This document shows positions 17,238 through 25,959 of a stretch of 64,000 bases of DNA, piece after piece (the stretch's first letter is position 1; each line of letters starts with the position of its first letter). The stretch spans positions 186,001 through 250,000 of the forward strand of contig NZ_APNL01000002.1 of the NCBI RefSeq assembly GCF_040361435.1, read 5' to 3'. Source of the stretch: Salinisphaera sp002433465. GTDB lineage: Bacteria > Pseudomonadota > Gammaproteobacteria > Nevskiales > Salinisphaeraceae. The notes under the pieces were generated by a model. It had not been told where the DNA came from. It was given only the letters and a program-made list of their open reading frames with translations, and ran no database searches. The position numbers and the translations under genes were made by a program.

Positions 17238-17840
17238 TCAAGCGCGCCCTTGTTGAATGCGACGACAGGCATCGACGATATAGCGGTTGAAATCGTCGTT
17301 GATGCTGTCGACGATCGCCTGCTTGGCGTAGACCACCATGAGCTTGCGGGTGTTCAGCAGGGTGGGATAGTCGATCACCAGCAGGCATTCCACGAAGTGC
17401 CACTTCGGGTTTTCCACCTGATCGGCGGTCAGCGCCCACATACCCGCGCTCTGTGCCGGCAACTCCACGAAATTGCGCTCGATCAGCCCGGCCTTTTCAT
17501 GCCGCGTGATCACCGGATTGCGCCGCCGGGCGATGATGTCGTTGGGCCGGCGCGGCCTCACGACATCGCCGGTATCGCCGATATAGGCCAGGCTGACGTG
17601 CACGTCGTCGTCGGTGATCAGGCGCACATCGCGTACCGTCACCCGTACAGCGGTGGCGTTGGCACACACGATATGCACCCGATCTTCGTCGGGCACGCTG
17701 CGCTCGGGCTGAATCAATTGCTTGAGCTTGTGCTCAAGGCTGCGATTGCGCAGCACGTAGAATACATAGACCAGAAACGACCAGATGATGAACGACGTGA
17801 CGGTCGAGAATATGCTCAGCGCGATTTGGGACCAGCTCAC
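17238..17840 (-). CDS. Single-pass membrane protein of unknown function
   Basis: About 200 residues. One transmembrane segment near the N-terminus (IFSTVTSFIIWSFLVYVFYVL), then a soluble domain that is mostly beta strand (VHIVCANATAVRVTVRDVRLI, VHVSLAYIGDTGDVV, FVELPAQSAGMWALT). The soluble part has the look of an immunoglobulin-like or C2-like sandwich, but I do not recognise a family. Start uncertain: GTG at 17840 has AAGGA upstream; a TTG at 17864 is the only longer option. Convergent with the 5'-nucleotidase gene. Confidence 0.65.
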   Translation of the reverse strand: MSWSQIALSIFSTVTSFIIWSFLVYVFYVLRNRSLEHKLKQLIQPERSVPDEDRVHIVCANATAVRVTVRDVRLITDDDVHVSLAYIGDTGDVVRPRRPNDIIARRRNPVITRHEKAGLIERNFVELPAQSAGMWALTADQVENPKWHFVECLLVIDYPTLLNTRKLMVVYAKQAIVDSINDDFNRYIVDACRRIQQGRA

Positions 17841-17908
17841 CGGGGTTTTTCCATCCTTATGCAATCGATAGCCTGCCGAACCGCCGCGGGCGCTCGGATC
17901 GATACCGT

Positions 17909-18724
17909 ATGAATACGGTCGCCGCGATCACCGTGCTTGTCGGCAGCCTCATCGCAGCGGCCGGTATTATCGCCTATCCCCGCCTGCGCTTGCTCGTGCG
18001 CGCCCCGGCCCGCCTGAACGAAGGCGAGCGCGCCCGGCTGTTGGCACTGCTGCCCTGGCGTGGCCTGCTCGATGCCCGCCAGCTCGAACGCCTGCCACGG
18101 CTGGCGGCGCGGCTCGTAACCGACGTACGCTTTATCGGCTGCCAGGGCCTGGACGTCACGCACGACATGCGTCTGGCCATTGCCGGCCAGGCCAGCCTGC
18201 TGTGTCTGGGCGCAACGCCCGGCACGTTTGCCTTGCCCGGCGAGGTGCTGATCTATCCCGACGCCTTCTACATCCACCAGACCGAACCGGATGAAAACGG
18301 CCTCGTCGATGACCTGCCGTTGCTGGCCTCAGGCGAAGCCTGGGACGACAGCCGGGTGGTGCTGTCGTGGACCGATGTGGAAGCCGCGCTGGCCGGCGCC
18401 CCCCACAACGTTGTGCTGCACGAATTCGCCCATTTGCTGGATTTCGCCGCCCCGGCCCAGGAAGGCGCGCCACCCATGGCCGACGCCGACCGCTGGACGC
18501 ATGTGTTCGGCGAAGCTTTCGAGCAGCTGCGCGAGCAGGGCTCGCCGGTCATCGATATCTACGGCGCCCAGAACCTGGCCGAATTCTTCGCCGTCGCCGT
18601 GGAAGCCTTTTTTCAGCGCGGCGCCGAACTGGCCAGTCATCACAGCGAGCTTTATCGCACGATGGCGGCATACTTCGATATCGATACCGCGCGCCAGCCA
18701 CCCGCGTTCGAAGACTTATTCTGA
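17909..18724 (+). CDS. mtfA: MtfA-like zinc metallopeptidase (M90)
   Basis: 271 residues. The zinc motif HEFAHLLDF is at about 171-179 and the downstream Glu in NLAEFFAVAVEAFF near 228, as in MtfA/YeeI of E. coli, an aminopeptidase that also binds the Mlc repressor. The N-terminus is a hydrophobic segment (ITVLVGSLIAAAGIIAY), so this copy is probably membrane-anchored, as in many relatives. Its 3' end overlaps the convergent saccharopine-dehydrogenase-like gene by 9 bp. Whether an Mlc-like partner exists cannot be told from this window. Confidence 0.88.
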   Translation: MNTVAAITVLVGSLIAAAGIIAYPRLRLLVRAPARLNEGERARLLALLPWRGLLDARQLERLPRLAARLVTDVRFIGCQGLDVTHDMRLAIAGQASLLCLGATPGTFALPGEVLIYPDAFYIHQTEPDENGLVDDLPLLASGEAWDDSRVVLSWTDVEAALAGAPHNVVLHEFAHLLDFAAPAQEGAPPMADADRWTHVFGEAFEQLREQGSPVIDIYGAQNLAEFFAVAVEAFFQRGAELASHHSELYRTMAAYFDIDTARQPPAFEDLF

Positions 18725-19777
18725 GCTGATTTCGACGCTCGAGCTGCCTGGCAGGCGCTCGACCAGCGCCTTGCCGGCGAGCCGCGAAGGCGTATAGCTG
18801 CCCCCGGCCGGCGCTTCGGCCAGCAACTGCTTCACAATCGCCAGGCTGGCATGCACGGTTACGTTGTAGCCGTTGGCGACGTGTACCCGCGCAACCCGGT
18901 GCTCGCCACGGGCGTTGACCACTTCGCCCCAGACGTGGGTGGTGGCCTGCTCGCGTCGCGATTCGTCCGGGCCCGCAATTCTCGCGGCCCGCTTCTTGAG
19001 AAAGCTCTGCACCGGCGACAGGCCCAGCAACGGCCTGACCCAGTTCAGGCGCTGCACCTGCTTGATACGCTTCGGCGACATCGGCATATAGACTTCGATA
19101 TCGTCGATACCGGTGGTATGCCAGGCGGTCGAAATATCACCCCAGGGGATGGTCATCGCCTGTTTCGGGCCATCGCCGAAATCGATCTCGCGCACGCTGG
19201 CGGCCAAGGGCACGGTGGTGATGCGACCATTGCGCCGGATCTTGCCGCCATCGGCGAGCCCTTCGACCGAGGTCTTGGCCGTACCCGGCGAAAACCCCGA
19301 GCGTGAATCGAAACCCAGCGCCAGTTCGACCGCGTCCGGCATGGCCTCGGCGAGGTAGGCGGCAATACAGTCGGTCGGCACGACGTCGAAACCCACCCCA
19401 CAGCAGATCACGACGCCGGCCTTCGCGGCATGATCGTGACGGCTGAAGGAATGCTCGAAGATGCTGATCTCGCCGGTAATATCCAGATAGTGCACGCCCG
19501 CGGAAATACAGGCCGCCATGGCTTGCGGGGCGGTGGCCGAGAACGGCCCGGCGCAATGCAGCAGCACGTCGATACCATCCAGATGCGGCGCAATATCAGC
19601 GGCCTCGTGCAGGCCGAAGTCGCGGTAATCCAACCCCAGCTCGTCTGCCAGCGGCGCAAGTGCCTCGGCGCGGCGGCCCGCCAGCACGGGCATCAACCCC
19701 TCGGCGACGGCCTGGCGGGCAATCAGCTCGCCGGTATAGCCATAGGCGCCGTAGATCATGAACGTCGGTTGGGTCAT
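18716..19777 (-). CDS. Saccharopine-dehydrogenase-like NAD(P)-binding oxidoreductase
   Basis: 353 residues. Rossmann start FMIYGAYGYTGELIARQAV (residues 5-23), then LAGRRAEAL and HCAGPFSATAPQAM, the pattern of the saccharopine dehydrogenase NADP-binding family that includes mycobacterial trans-acting enoyl reductases. True lysine-pathway saccharopine dehydrogenase is unlikely; a role in lipid or acyl substrate reduction fits better. It lies 34 bp downstream of the SDR gene and is probably co-transcribed with it. Confidence 0.85.
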   Translation of the reverse strand: MTQPTFMIYGAYGYTGELIARQAVAEGLMPVLAGRRAEALAPLADELGLDYRDFGLHEAADIAPHLDGIDVLLHCAGPFSATAPQAMAACISAGVHYLDITGEISIFEHSFSRHDHAAKAGVVICCGVGFDVVPTDCIAAYLAEAMPDAVELALGFDSRSGFSPGTAKTSVEGLADGGKIRRNGRITTVPLAASVREIDFGDGPKQAMTIPWGDISTAWHTTGIDDIEVYMPMSPKRIKQVQRLNWVRPLLGLSPVQSFLKKRAARIAGPDESRREQATTHVWGEVVNARGEHRVARVHVANGYNVTVHASLAIVKQLLAEAPAGGSYTPSRLAGKALVERLPGSSSVEISSE

Positions 19778-19811
19778 CGTCGGTCTCTTGCGTGCGGCAG
19801 CGGGCCGCAGA

Positions 19812-20633
19812 TCAGCCGGTAAACGAGCGCGTCGCCTTGCGGACAGCGAAGAAAAAGCGTTCCGGCGACAGCCGCTTGAAACGATACTGCCAACGCGAAT
19901 CGCGGTGCGAGATCACCAGGAACCGGTTCTCGCGCACCGCATCATAAATGTCATCGGCCACGTCTGCAGCACTGACACGCGCACGGCGCATGAGTTTTTC
20001 CACCATTGCGCGCTGGCGATCGTGGGTACCGCGAAACGAGTCGAGCAGATTGGTCGCGAAAAACGCCGGACAGGCCACGGTCACGCCCACGCCATGGTCG
20101 TATTCCTCGCCGCGGATCGATTCCGACAGCGACAGCACCCCGGCCTTGGCGGCGTTGTAGGCGGCCATGCCAGGCGCATTGGCGATTGCCGCAAACGAGG
20201 CGATATTGACCAGATGGCCCCGGCTTTCGCGCAGCATGGGCAGCGCGGCGCGTGCCCCGCGTACCGCGCCCATGAGATTGATATCCAGCATCCAGTCCCA
20301 GTCGTCGAGCGGCGTATCGACCACGCTGCCGGCATTGGATACACCGGCGTTGTTCACGAACACGTCCAATCCGCCCCATTCTTCGCGAATGCGTTCGAGC
20401 AGGGCATCGAAATGCTCTGGCTCACGGGTATCCAAGGTCTGTGCGATGGCCTCGCCGCCGGCACTATTGACCTCGCCGGCCACCTGACGGGCACGCCCCT
20501 CCTGGATATCGGTGACCGCCACCCGCCAGCCTTCGCGGGCATAGCGCAGCGCCAGCTCGCGGCCCAGGCCACTGCCGGCCCCGGTGATGGCGATACGCCG
20601 GACAACATCGGAATTGCGTGTTTTCTGAATCAT
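19812..20633 (-). CDS. SDR-family oxidoreductase
   Basis: 273 residues. Classical short-chain dehydrogenase: TGAGSGLG at 18-25, an NNAG at about 97-100, catalytic Ser in IASFAAIANA and YNAAK (Tyr-x-x-x-Lys) near 162-166, and the CPAFFATNLL after the active site. Cofactor preference: TDIQEG after strand 2 points to NAD(H). Divergent from the phosphatase-TetR-kinase-GST operon across a 115-bp gap that holds a palindrome. Confidence 0.92.
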   Translation of the reverse strand: MIQKTRNSDVVRRIAITGAGSGLGRELALRYAREGWRVAVTDIQEGRARQVAGEVNSAGGEAIAQTLDTREPEHFDALLERIREEWGGLDVFVNNAGVSNAGSVVDTPLDDWDWMLDINLMGAVRGARAALPMLRESRGHLVNIASFAAIANAPGMAAYNAAKAGVLSLSESIRGEEYDHGVGVTVACPAFFATNLLDSFRGTHDRQRAMVEKLMRRARVSAADVADDIYDAVRENRFLVISHRDSRWQYRFKRLSPERFFFAVRKATRSFTG

Positions 20634-20690
20634 GGATAGCCTGCCAGCCGTGGCGTGCCGAAGGTGCGCTCGCTTACAGCATAGCGAAAA

Positions 20691-20710
20691 TATAACGAAC
20701 GTCCGTTATA
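20691..20710. promoter_or_regulatory. 20-bp near-perfect palindrome, likely TetR operator
   Basis: TATAACGAACGTCCGTTATA, with nine of ten positions symmetrical about 20700/20701. The core AACGnACGTnCGTT is a usual TetR-family operator form. It lies between the divergent SDR and histidine-phosphatase genes, the latter being followed by a TetR gene, so it probably controls both directions and itself. The AT-rich arms could double as -10 elements. Confidence 0.75.
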
Positions 20711-20748
20711 CATTGACCGTTCGAACATCGCCTGCCTATAGTCGCGCC

Positions 20749-21450
20749 ATGACCCAGCTCGTACTCATCCGTCATGGTCAGGCCAGTTTCGGCGCGGCCA
20801 ACTACGACCGCCTGTCCGAAACCGGCGAACGTCAGGCGCGCCTGGTCGGCCGCCACCTGGCCGCGGCCGGGCAACACTTCGACGTCATGCTCGCTGGCGA
20901 TCTGCAACGCCAGCAGCGCACCGCCGAACTGGTTAATGCCGGCTACGAAACAGCGCCCGCCATACATACGGACCCGGCGTTCAACGAGTACGACGCGGAC
21001 GCCATCTTTGCTGCCTACACGCCCCGCGTTTTCGAAGAAAATCCGGAGCTCGGCGCCGCACGCGACCAGCTGAAGACCGATCGGCGACTGTTCCAGAAGG
21101 TGTTCGAACAGGTCACCCGACACTGGCTGGCCGGCACCGCGCACGACCACGACGGCTGCGAATCCTGGCAGGCCTTCAAGGCACGGGTCCAGACAGCGCT
21201 GGCGCGGCTGCGCAACGAATACCCCCGGGATGCCCGTATCGGTCTGTGCAGCTCGGGCGGGCCGATCGCGATATCCATTGCCACCGCGACCGGCGCGCCG
21301 GACGACAAGGCCATCGAACTCAACTGGAGCATCTACAACGCCGCGGTCGCAGAACTGCGCTCGACCCGCGATGGCTGGCGCATGCTCGGCTTCAACGATA
21401 TCGCTGCGCTGCGCGCCGCCGGGGACGACGGCCTGGTGACGTTTCGCTAG
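20749..21450 (+). CDS. Histidine phosphatase family protein (phosphoglycerate-mutase-like)
   Basis: 233 residues. Begins TQLVLIRHGQASFG with the catalytic RHG (8-10), then SETGERQARLVGRHL; the second catalytic region is SSGGPIAISIA, where the usual H of the SHG motif is replaced by SSGG, a form seen in some family branches. Genes of this family often travel with APH-type kinases and SDR enzymes in acyl-CoA metabolism clusters, as here. First gene of the operon; the ATG at 20749 was chosen for the family N-terminus. Confidence 0.87.
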   Translation: MTQLVLIRHGQASFGAANYDRLSETGERQARLVGRHLAAAGQHFDVMLAGDLQRQQRTAELVNAGYETAPAIHTDPAFNEYDADAIFAAYTPRVFEENPELGAARDQLKTDRRLFQKVFEQVTRHWLAGTAHDHDGCESWQAFKARVQTALARLRNEYPRDARIGLCSSGGPIAISIATATGAPDDKAIELNWSIYNAAVAELRSTRDGWRMLGFNDIAALRAAGDDGLVTFR

Positions 21451-21466
21451 CGCCGAAGGTTACGCC

Positions 21467-22162
21467 ATGGAACGACCCTCGCTCGAAAGCTTTACCGCAC
21501 GCCACCATCTGGACAGCCGCAGCCTCTGTGCCCAGATCGTCGAGGCCCGCGAAGGCGCGATTGCCGTGCGCAGCGCGCAGGCAGCCACCGACAATCTCAC
21601 CCGTATTATCGAGGCCACCCTGCGGCTAGCCAACCGCAAAGGCTTTGCCGCGATGACGCTACGCGAGCTGGCCCGCGAGAGCGGCCTGTCGCTGGGCGGT
21701 CTGTATGCCTATATCGGTAGCAAGGACGAGCTCGCGCGCCTTATTCAGGCCTGGGTTTCGCGCACGCTCCGGCGGGTCATGGCCAGCGCGCTGGAAGACA
21801 TCGACGACAGCCGCAGCCGGCTCGCCACCGCCATCGAAGCGCACCTGCTGACCACCGAAGCGCTGCGCGAATGGTTTTTCTTTCTGTACATGGAAGCCCA
21901 TCACCTGGCCTCGGACGAGCGCCGCCAGGCGGTCGCGGCCGAACGCAATTCCGAACAGATCTTCGCCGACATCATCCGCCAGGGGCAGGCCGACGGCCAC
22001 TACGGCGAGATGAACGCCGATATTGCCGCCGGCCTCGTCAAAGCCATGCTTCAGGACTGGTATCTCAAACGCCACAAGCACGGCGAGCGCGGGCTCGACG
22101 TGGCTGCCTATGCCGATACCGTGACCGCCGCGACCGAGGCCCTTTTGGCGACCCGCGCGTGA
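21467..22162 (+). CDS. TetR/AcrR-family transcriptional regulator
   Basis: 231 residues. The TetR helix-turn-helix is at about 47-93 (TRIIEATLRLANRKGFAAMTLRELARESGLSLGGLYAYIGSKDEL). There is an unusual N-terminal extension of about 45 residues before it. The C-terminal ligand domain has family-typical helices but no clue to the ligand. It is the second gene of the operon, 16 bp after the phosphatase, and the best candidate for binding the palindrome at 20691-20710. GAAGG lies before the ATG. Confidence 0.92.
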   Translation: MERPSLESFTARHHLDSRSLCAQIVEAREGAIAVRSAQAATDNLTRIIEATLRLANRKGFAAMTLRELARESGLSLGGLYAYIGSKDELARLIQAWVSRTLRRVMASALEDIDDSRSRLATAIEAHLLTTEALREWFFFLYMEAHHLASDERRQAVAAERNSEQIFADIIRQGQADGHYGEMNADIAAGLVKAMLQDWYLKRHKHGERGLDVAAYADTVTAATEALLATRA

Positions 22163-22196
22163 ACGACTACAACAACGCACAGCTGAGGAGATTCGG

Positions 22197-23261
22197 ATGA
22201 GCGCATTGGACCAGGCCCGCGATATTCGCGAGGGCGAAGGCATCGACGCCGCCGCACTGACCGCGTGGTGTCGCGAGCACGCGCCGGTGCTGGTACCCGA
22301 ACACGGCGAGATGACCATCCGCCAGTTCCCCGGTGGCGCCTCGAATCTTACCTACCTACTCGCCGTCGACGGCAACGAATACGTTCTGCGCCGCCCGCCC
22401 TTCGGCAGCCAGGTGAAATCCGCCCACGACATGGGGCGGGAATACGGCGTGCTTTCACGCCTGCACGGCGTCTACGAATACGCGCCGGAGCCGATCGTGC
22501 ACTGTACCGACGAAGCCGTGATCGGTGCCGAATTCTATGTGATGCAGCGCCTGCGCGGAGTGATCGTACGCCGCGATCTGCCCGAGGGCGTTGAGCTGAG
22601 TCCTGCCGAAGCCACCCGGCTGTGCGAGCAGCTGCTCGACGTCCAGGCCCAGCTGCACACCACCGACGTCGACGCCGCCGGCATGGCTGATTTCGGCAAG
22701 CCCGAGGGCTATATCGAGCGCCAGATCACCGGCTGGAACAAGCGCTACCGCAATGCCCGCACCGACGATGTGCCCGATTGCGAAGCGCTCATGCAATGGC
22801 TCGAGGCACGCATACCCGACGTCACCCGGCGTGCGATCATCCATAACGACTACAAGCTCGATAACGTCGTCTTCGACGAAAAACTCAACGACATCATCGG
22901 CGTGCTCGACTGGGAAATGGCCACCCTGGGCGATCCGGTGATGGATTTCGCCTGCTCCATGGCCTACTGGGTCCAGGCCGACGATCCGCAGCCCATGCGC
23001 GATATCCGTATGGGCCCGACCCATCTGCCGGGCATGCTCACCCGCGACGAAATGCTCGATCGCTATCGCGAAAAGACCGGCCACGCCATCGACGACTGGC
23101 CCTTCTACCAGGTCTTCGGCCTGTTCCGCCTGGCGGTCATCCTGCAGCAGATCTACAAGCGCTATGTCGAAGGCAAGACCCGCGACAAACGCTTTGCCAC
23201 CTTCGGCCATGCCGTGAACGTGCTGCACGAGCAGTGCGAACGCGTGATCCGCGCGGCCTGA
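22197..23261 (+). CDS. APH-type phosphotransferase (ACAD10/LvaA-like acyl kinase)
   Basis: 354 residues. Kinase fold of the aminoglycoside-phosphotransferase superfamily: QFPGGASNLTYLL (43-55) and YVLRRPPFG with the ATP-binding Lys replaced by an Arg pair, then the catalytic IIHNDYKLDNVVF and the metal-binding LDWEMATLGDP. This subgroup includes the kinase domain of ACAD10/11 and LvaA of Pseudomonas, which phosphorylate 4-hydroxyacyl-CoAs. The neighbouring histidine phosphatase and SDR fit an acid-degradation role rather than antibiotic resistance. Strong AGGAG before the ATG. Confidence 0.87.
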   Translation: MSALDQARDIREGEGIDAAALTAWCREHAPVLVPEHGEMTIRQFPGGASNLTYLLAVDGNEYVLRRPPFGSQVKSAHDMGREYGVLSRLHGVYEYAPEPIVHCTDEAVIGAEFYVMQRLRGVIVRRDLPEGVELSPAEATRLCEQLLDVQAQLHTTDVDAAGMADFGKPEGYIERQITGWNKRYRNARTDDVPDCEALMQWLEARIPDVTRRAIIHNDYKLDNVVFDEKLNDIIGVLDWEMATLGDPVMDFACSMAYWVQADDPQPMRDIRMGPTHLPGMLTRDEMLDRYREKTGHAIDDWPFYQVFGLFRLAVILQQIYKRYVEGKTRDKRFATFGHAVNVLHEQCERVIRAA

Positions 23262-23310
23262 TACGGTTACCCGGCGTAATCACAACAACGATCCCACCGC
23301 GAGTATCGAT

Positions 23311-23928
23311 ATGAAGCTTTACCAGAGCGACCGCGCCCCCAACCCACGCCGCGTGCGCGTATTCATGGCCGAGAAAGGCATCGATTTCAACGATATCGAG
23401 ATCATCGACCTCGACCTCGTCGCCGCCGAAAACCTCAGCGACGAATACAAGCGCAAGAACCCGCTCGGCGGCGTGCCCACGCTGGAGCTGGACAACGGCG
23501 TCTGTATCGCCGAATCGATGGCGATCAGCCGTTATTTCGAAGAAACGCATCCCGAGCCGCCGCTGATGGGCACCGGCGCTGAAGACAAGGCCATCATCGA
23601 GATGTGGAACCGGCGCATGGAGCTGAATTTCCTGTTCCCCGTGGCCATGGCTTTTCGCAACATCACCGGCGCCTTCGCCGATCGCGAGAAGTGCTCCCAG
23701 GAATTCGGCGAAATCAGCCTCGAACGCGCCGGCAAGATGTTCGGCTTTCTCAACGAACACCTGGCCAACAACGAGTACATCGCCGGCGATTCCTACTCGG
23801 TAGCCGATATCACCGCCCTGTGCACCGTCGACTTCGCTCGCGTGGTCAAGCTGCGTATCGGCGAGGATCACACGCACCTCAAGCGTTGGCACGATGCGGT
23901 GTCGGCACGGGCGAGTGCCAAGGCCTGA
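23311..23928 (+). CDS. Glutathione S-transferase family protein
   Basis: 205 residues. Thioredoxin-like N-terminal domain (MKLYQSDRAPNPRRVRVFMAEKG, NPLGGVPTLELDNG with the cis-Pro, ESMAISRYFEE) and a helical C-terminal domain (AGDSYSVADITALCTVDFARVV). The active-site residue is likely Asn11 or Ser6 rather than Tyr. Substrate unknown. Last gene of the operon, 49 bp after the kinase. Confidence 0.9.
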   Translation: MKLYQSDRAPNPRRVRVFMAEKGIDFNDIEIIDLDLVAAENLSDEYKRKNPLGGVPTLELDNGVCIAESMAISRYFEETHPEPPLMGTGAEDKAIIEMWNRRMELNFLFPVAMAFRNITGAFADREKCSQEFGEISLERAGKMFGFLNEHLANNEYIAGDSYSVADITALCTVDFARVVKLRIGEDHTHLKRWHDAVSARASAKA

Positions 23929-24541
23929 TACGGGTTGGCGGCGTTCTTGTCGGCTTACGCTTCGCTAAGCCGATCTACAAAAGTGGTGACCTTGAGCGAG
24001 CGCCAGCGAACTTGTCTGTATTGGCCCCTTGGGCGTAGCGCCGAGCAGCGGAGGCCGAACGCGGCCTTGTTAATTGCCTAGGGCCGGCCGGATGTTTGAG
24101 CGAAGCGAGTTTCCGGCTGGCCCGCGTTCGGCCGGAGCCGCGCAGGGCATCGGCGCGCAGCGCCGGCGCAAGACAGGGTGTCTTTTGCTTTGGTTACTTA
24201 CCTGGACAAGCAAATGAAAGTCACTCGCGCAGCGGCGCGAAACCCCAAGCCAAAACTCACCCTCTCAGTTGATTCAGACAGCGACCGATTCAAGCCGCAC
24301 GTCGTTCAGCAGTCACGAGTTTGTCGGACCGTCGGTTTCACACTGCTGGGTTCTTGTCCGCTTAAAGCCGGTCAAACTCACTTGCGCGACTGTGCAAAAC
24401 CCGAGATCTAACTTCACCGGTCCCGTTGACTCCGAACCCGAAAGGCACCAACGCTCGGGTTATCGGCGCATCCCGGCATTGGCGAGGCCGCGGCCACAGC
24501 GCTAGCATGCGCGATTCAGGCACGAATCGAGACGCCTACGA
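23929..24541. other. Long intergenic region without a supported gene
   Basis: 613 bp. The first half (to about 24250) has the composition and blocks of a dispersed repeat (see the separate entry). The second half, 24260-24480, is less GC-rich and holds several direct short words (CCGGTC, CTCAC) but no frame with a family match or a ribosome binding site. The promoter of mtnB must lie near its end; I see no consensus. Confidence 0.5.
24172..24230. repeat. Degenerate dispersed repeat with TTTTGCTTTGGTTACTT core
   Basis: The stretch from AGACAGGGTGTC through TTTTGCTTTGGTTACTT, GGACAAGCAAATGAAAGT and CACTCGCGCAGCGGCG resembles, from memory, an intergenic repeat seen in many copies in other gammaproteobacteria, in which TTTGCTT...AAGCAAA forms an inverted repeat. 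This copy is diverged. Only one copy lies in the window. Confidence 0.5.
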
Positions 24542-25165
24542 ATGGACGCCGCCGCTACCACCGCTGCCGCACAGGCGCTCTGCGAGACCGTACGCTGGTT
24601 CGCATCGCGCGGCTATTGCCCGGCCACGGGCGGTAATTTCTCGCGGCGTCTGGACGGCGAACGCGTGCTGATCACGGCCTCCGGCGTGGATAAGACTGCG
24701 CTGACGCCGGCCGAACTGCTGCCCATGACCATTCATGGCGAGCTGCTGGCCGAGGGCAAACCCTCGGCCGAGACCGGGCTGCATCTGGCCCTGTATCGGC
24801 GCGATCCCGCCATTGGCGCGGTGCTGCACGTGCATTCGATCGCCAATACCCTGCTCTCGCGTATCGACACGCCGCAGCGGCTGCGTTTCGAAGGCTATGA
24901 AATGCAAAAAAGCATTACCGGCAACCTGACCCACGAGGCCGCGATCGATCTGCCCGTGCTCGATAACAGCCAGGACATGGAAACGCTGGCGGCGGCGCTC
25001 GAGGCACGCTTCGAAGAGGCCGCCCCGGCGTTCGGCTTTCTGGTGCGCGGGCACGGCATCTATGCCTGGGGCGCCGACCTGGCCAGCGCACGCCGGCATC
25101 TGGAAGGCTGGGAATTTCTGCTCGCCTGCGAACTGCAGCGCCGACAACTGGAGACCACACGATGA
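24542..25165 (+). CDS. mtnB: Methylthioribulose-1-phosphate dehydratase
   Basis: 207 residues, class II aldolase fold. Converts methylthioribulose 1-phosphate to the diketo phosphate in methionine salvage. Markers: CPATGGNFSRRL (25-36), the zinc histidines in AVLHVHSIAN (97 and 99 in HVH), and FGFLVRGHGIYAWG with the third His. Its TGA overlaps the ATG of mtnC (ATGA at 25162), so the pair is coupled. Length is normal for the family. Confidence 0.95.
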   Translation: MDAAATTAAAQALCETVRWFASRGYCPATGGNFSRRLDGERVLITASGVDKTALTPAELLPMTIHGELLAEGKPSAETGLHLALYRRDPAIGAVLHVHSIANTLLSRIDTPQRLRFEGYEMQKSITGNLTHEAAIDLPVLDNSQDMETLAAALEARFEEAAPAFGFLVRGHGIYAWGADLASARRHLEGWEFLLACELQRRQLETTR

Positions 25166-25908
25166 GCGAATTCATGGGCGATCACGACCGGCTGCGCCTG
25201 GAAGAGCCAACGCCGGACGTACGCGCCGTCATCACCGATATCGAAGGCACAACCTCGGATATCGCCTTCGTGCACGACGTATTGTTCCCCTACGCGCGTG
25301 ACTATCTGCCGCCGTTCGTACGCGCGCATGCCCAGGAGCCTGCGGTCGCGGCCCTGATCGACGACGTACGCACCGAAGCCGAGGAACCGGAGGCGGATCT
25401 CGACCGGGTGATCACGATCCTCGAGAAATGGATGGATGCAGACCGCAAGGCCACGCCGCTCAAGACGCTGCAGGGGCTGGTCTGGGAAAAAGGCTATACC
25501 GACGGCGATTTCACCGGCCATGTCTACGAGGACGCGGTGGCCACGCTGCAGGCCTGGGCCGACGATCGACGCGCGCTGTACGTGTATTCCTCCGGCTCCG
25601 TCGCCGCGCAGAAGCTGTTGTTCACCTACAGCGACCACGGCGACCTGAGCGATCTGTTTTCCGGCTATTTCGATACCCGCATCGGGGCCAAGAAGAAGAT
25701 GCGTAGTTACAAGGCGATCGCCGCCGAACTGGGGGAACTGCCGGCCTCGCTGCTGTTCTTGTCCGACGTGGGCGAAGAGCTGGATGCGGCCGCCAACGCC
25801 GGCCTGCAGACCTGCTGGGTGGCCCGCGATGAAAATACCCAGGAAAAGGCTAGAATGAGCGAAAGACACCCGGTGGTGGCATCGTTCGAGGATATCGAAC
25901 TGGTCTGA
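25162..25908 (+). CDS. mtnC: Acireductone synthase (enolase-phosphatase E1)
   Basis: 248 residues. HAD-superfamily enzyme that enolises and dephosphorylates the diketo intermediate to acireductone. The nucleophile region is VITDIEGTTSDIAFVHDVLFPYA (D24, E26), the second motif is VYSSGSVAAQKLLF near 140, and the late acidic motif LFLSDVGEELDAAANAG near 200. About 15 extra residues precede the core. Overlaps mtnB by 4 nt and is followed by mtnD after 51 bp. Confidence 0.95.
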   Translation: MSEFMGDHDRLRLEEPTPDVRAVITDIEGTTSDIAFVHDVLFPYARDYLPPFVRAHAQEPAVAALIDDVRTEAEEPEADLDRVITILEKWMDADRKATPLKTLQGLVWEKGYTDGDFTGHVYEDAVATLQAWADDRRALYVYSSGSVAAQKLLFTYSDHGDLSDLFSGYFDTRIGAKKKMRSYKAIAAELGELPASLLFLSDVGEELDAAANAGLQTCWVARDENTQEKARMSERHPVVASFEDIELV

Positions 25909-25959
25909 GCCGGGTCGCGTGCCCCGCGCCGGCGCGCCACAGCACACAGGAGCAAACCG

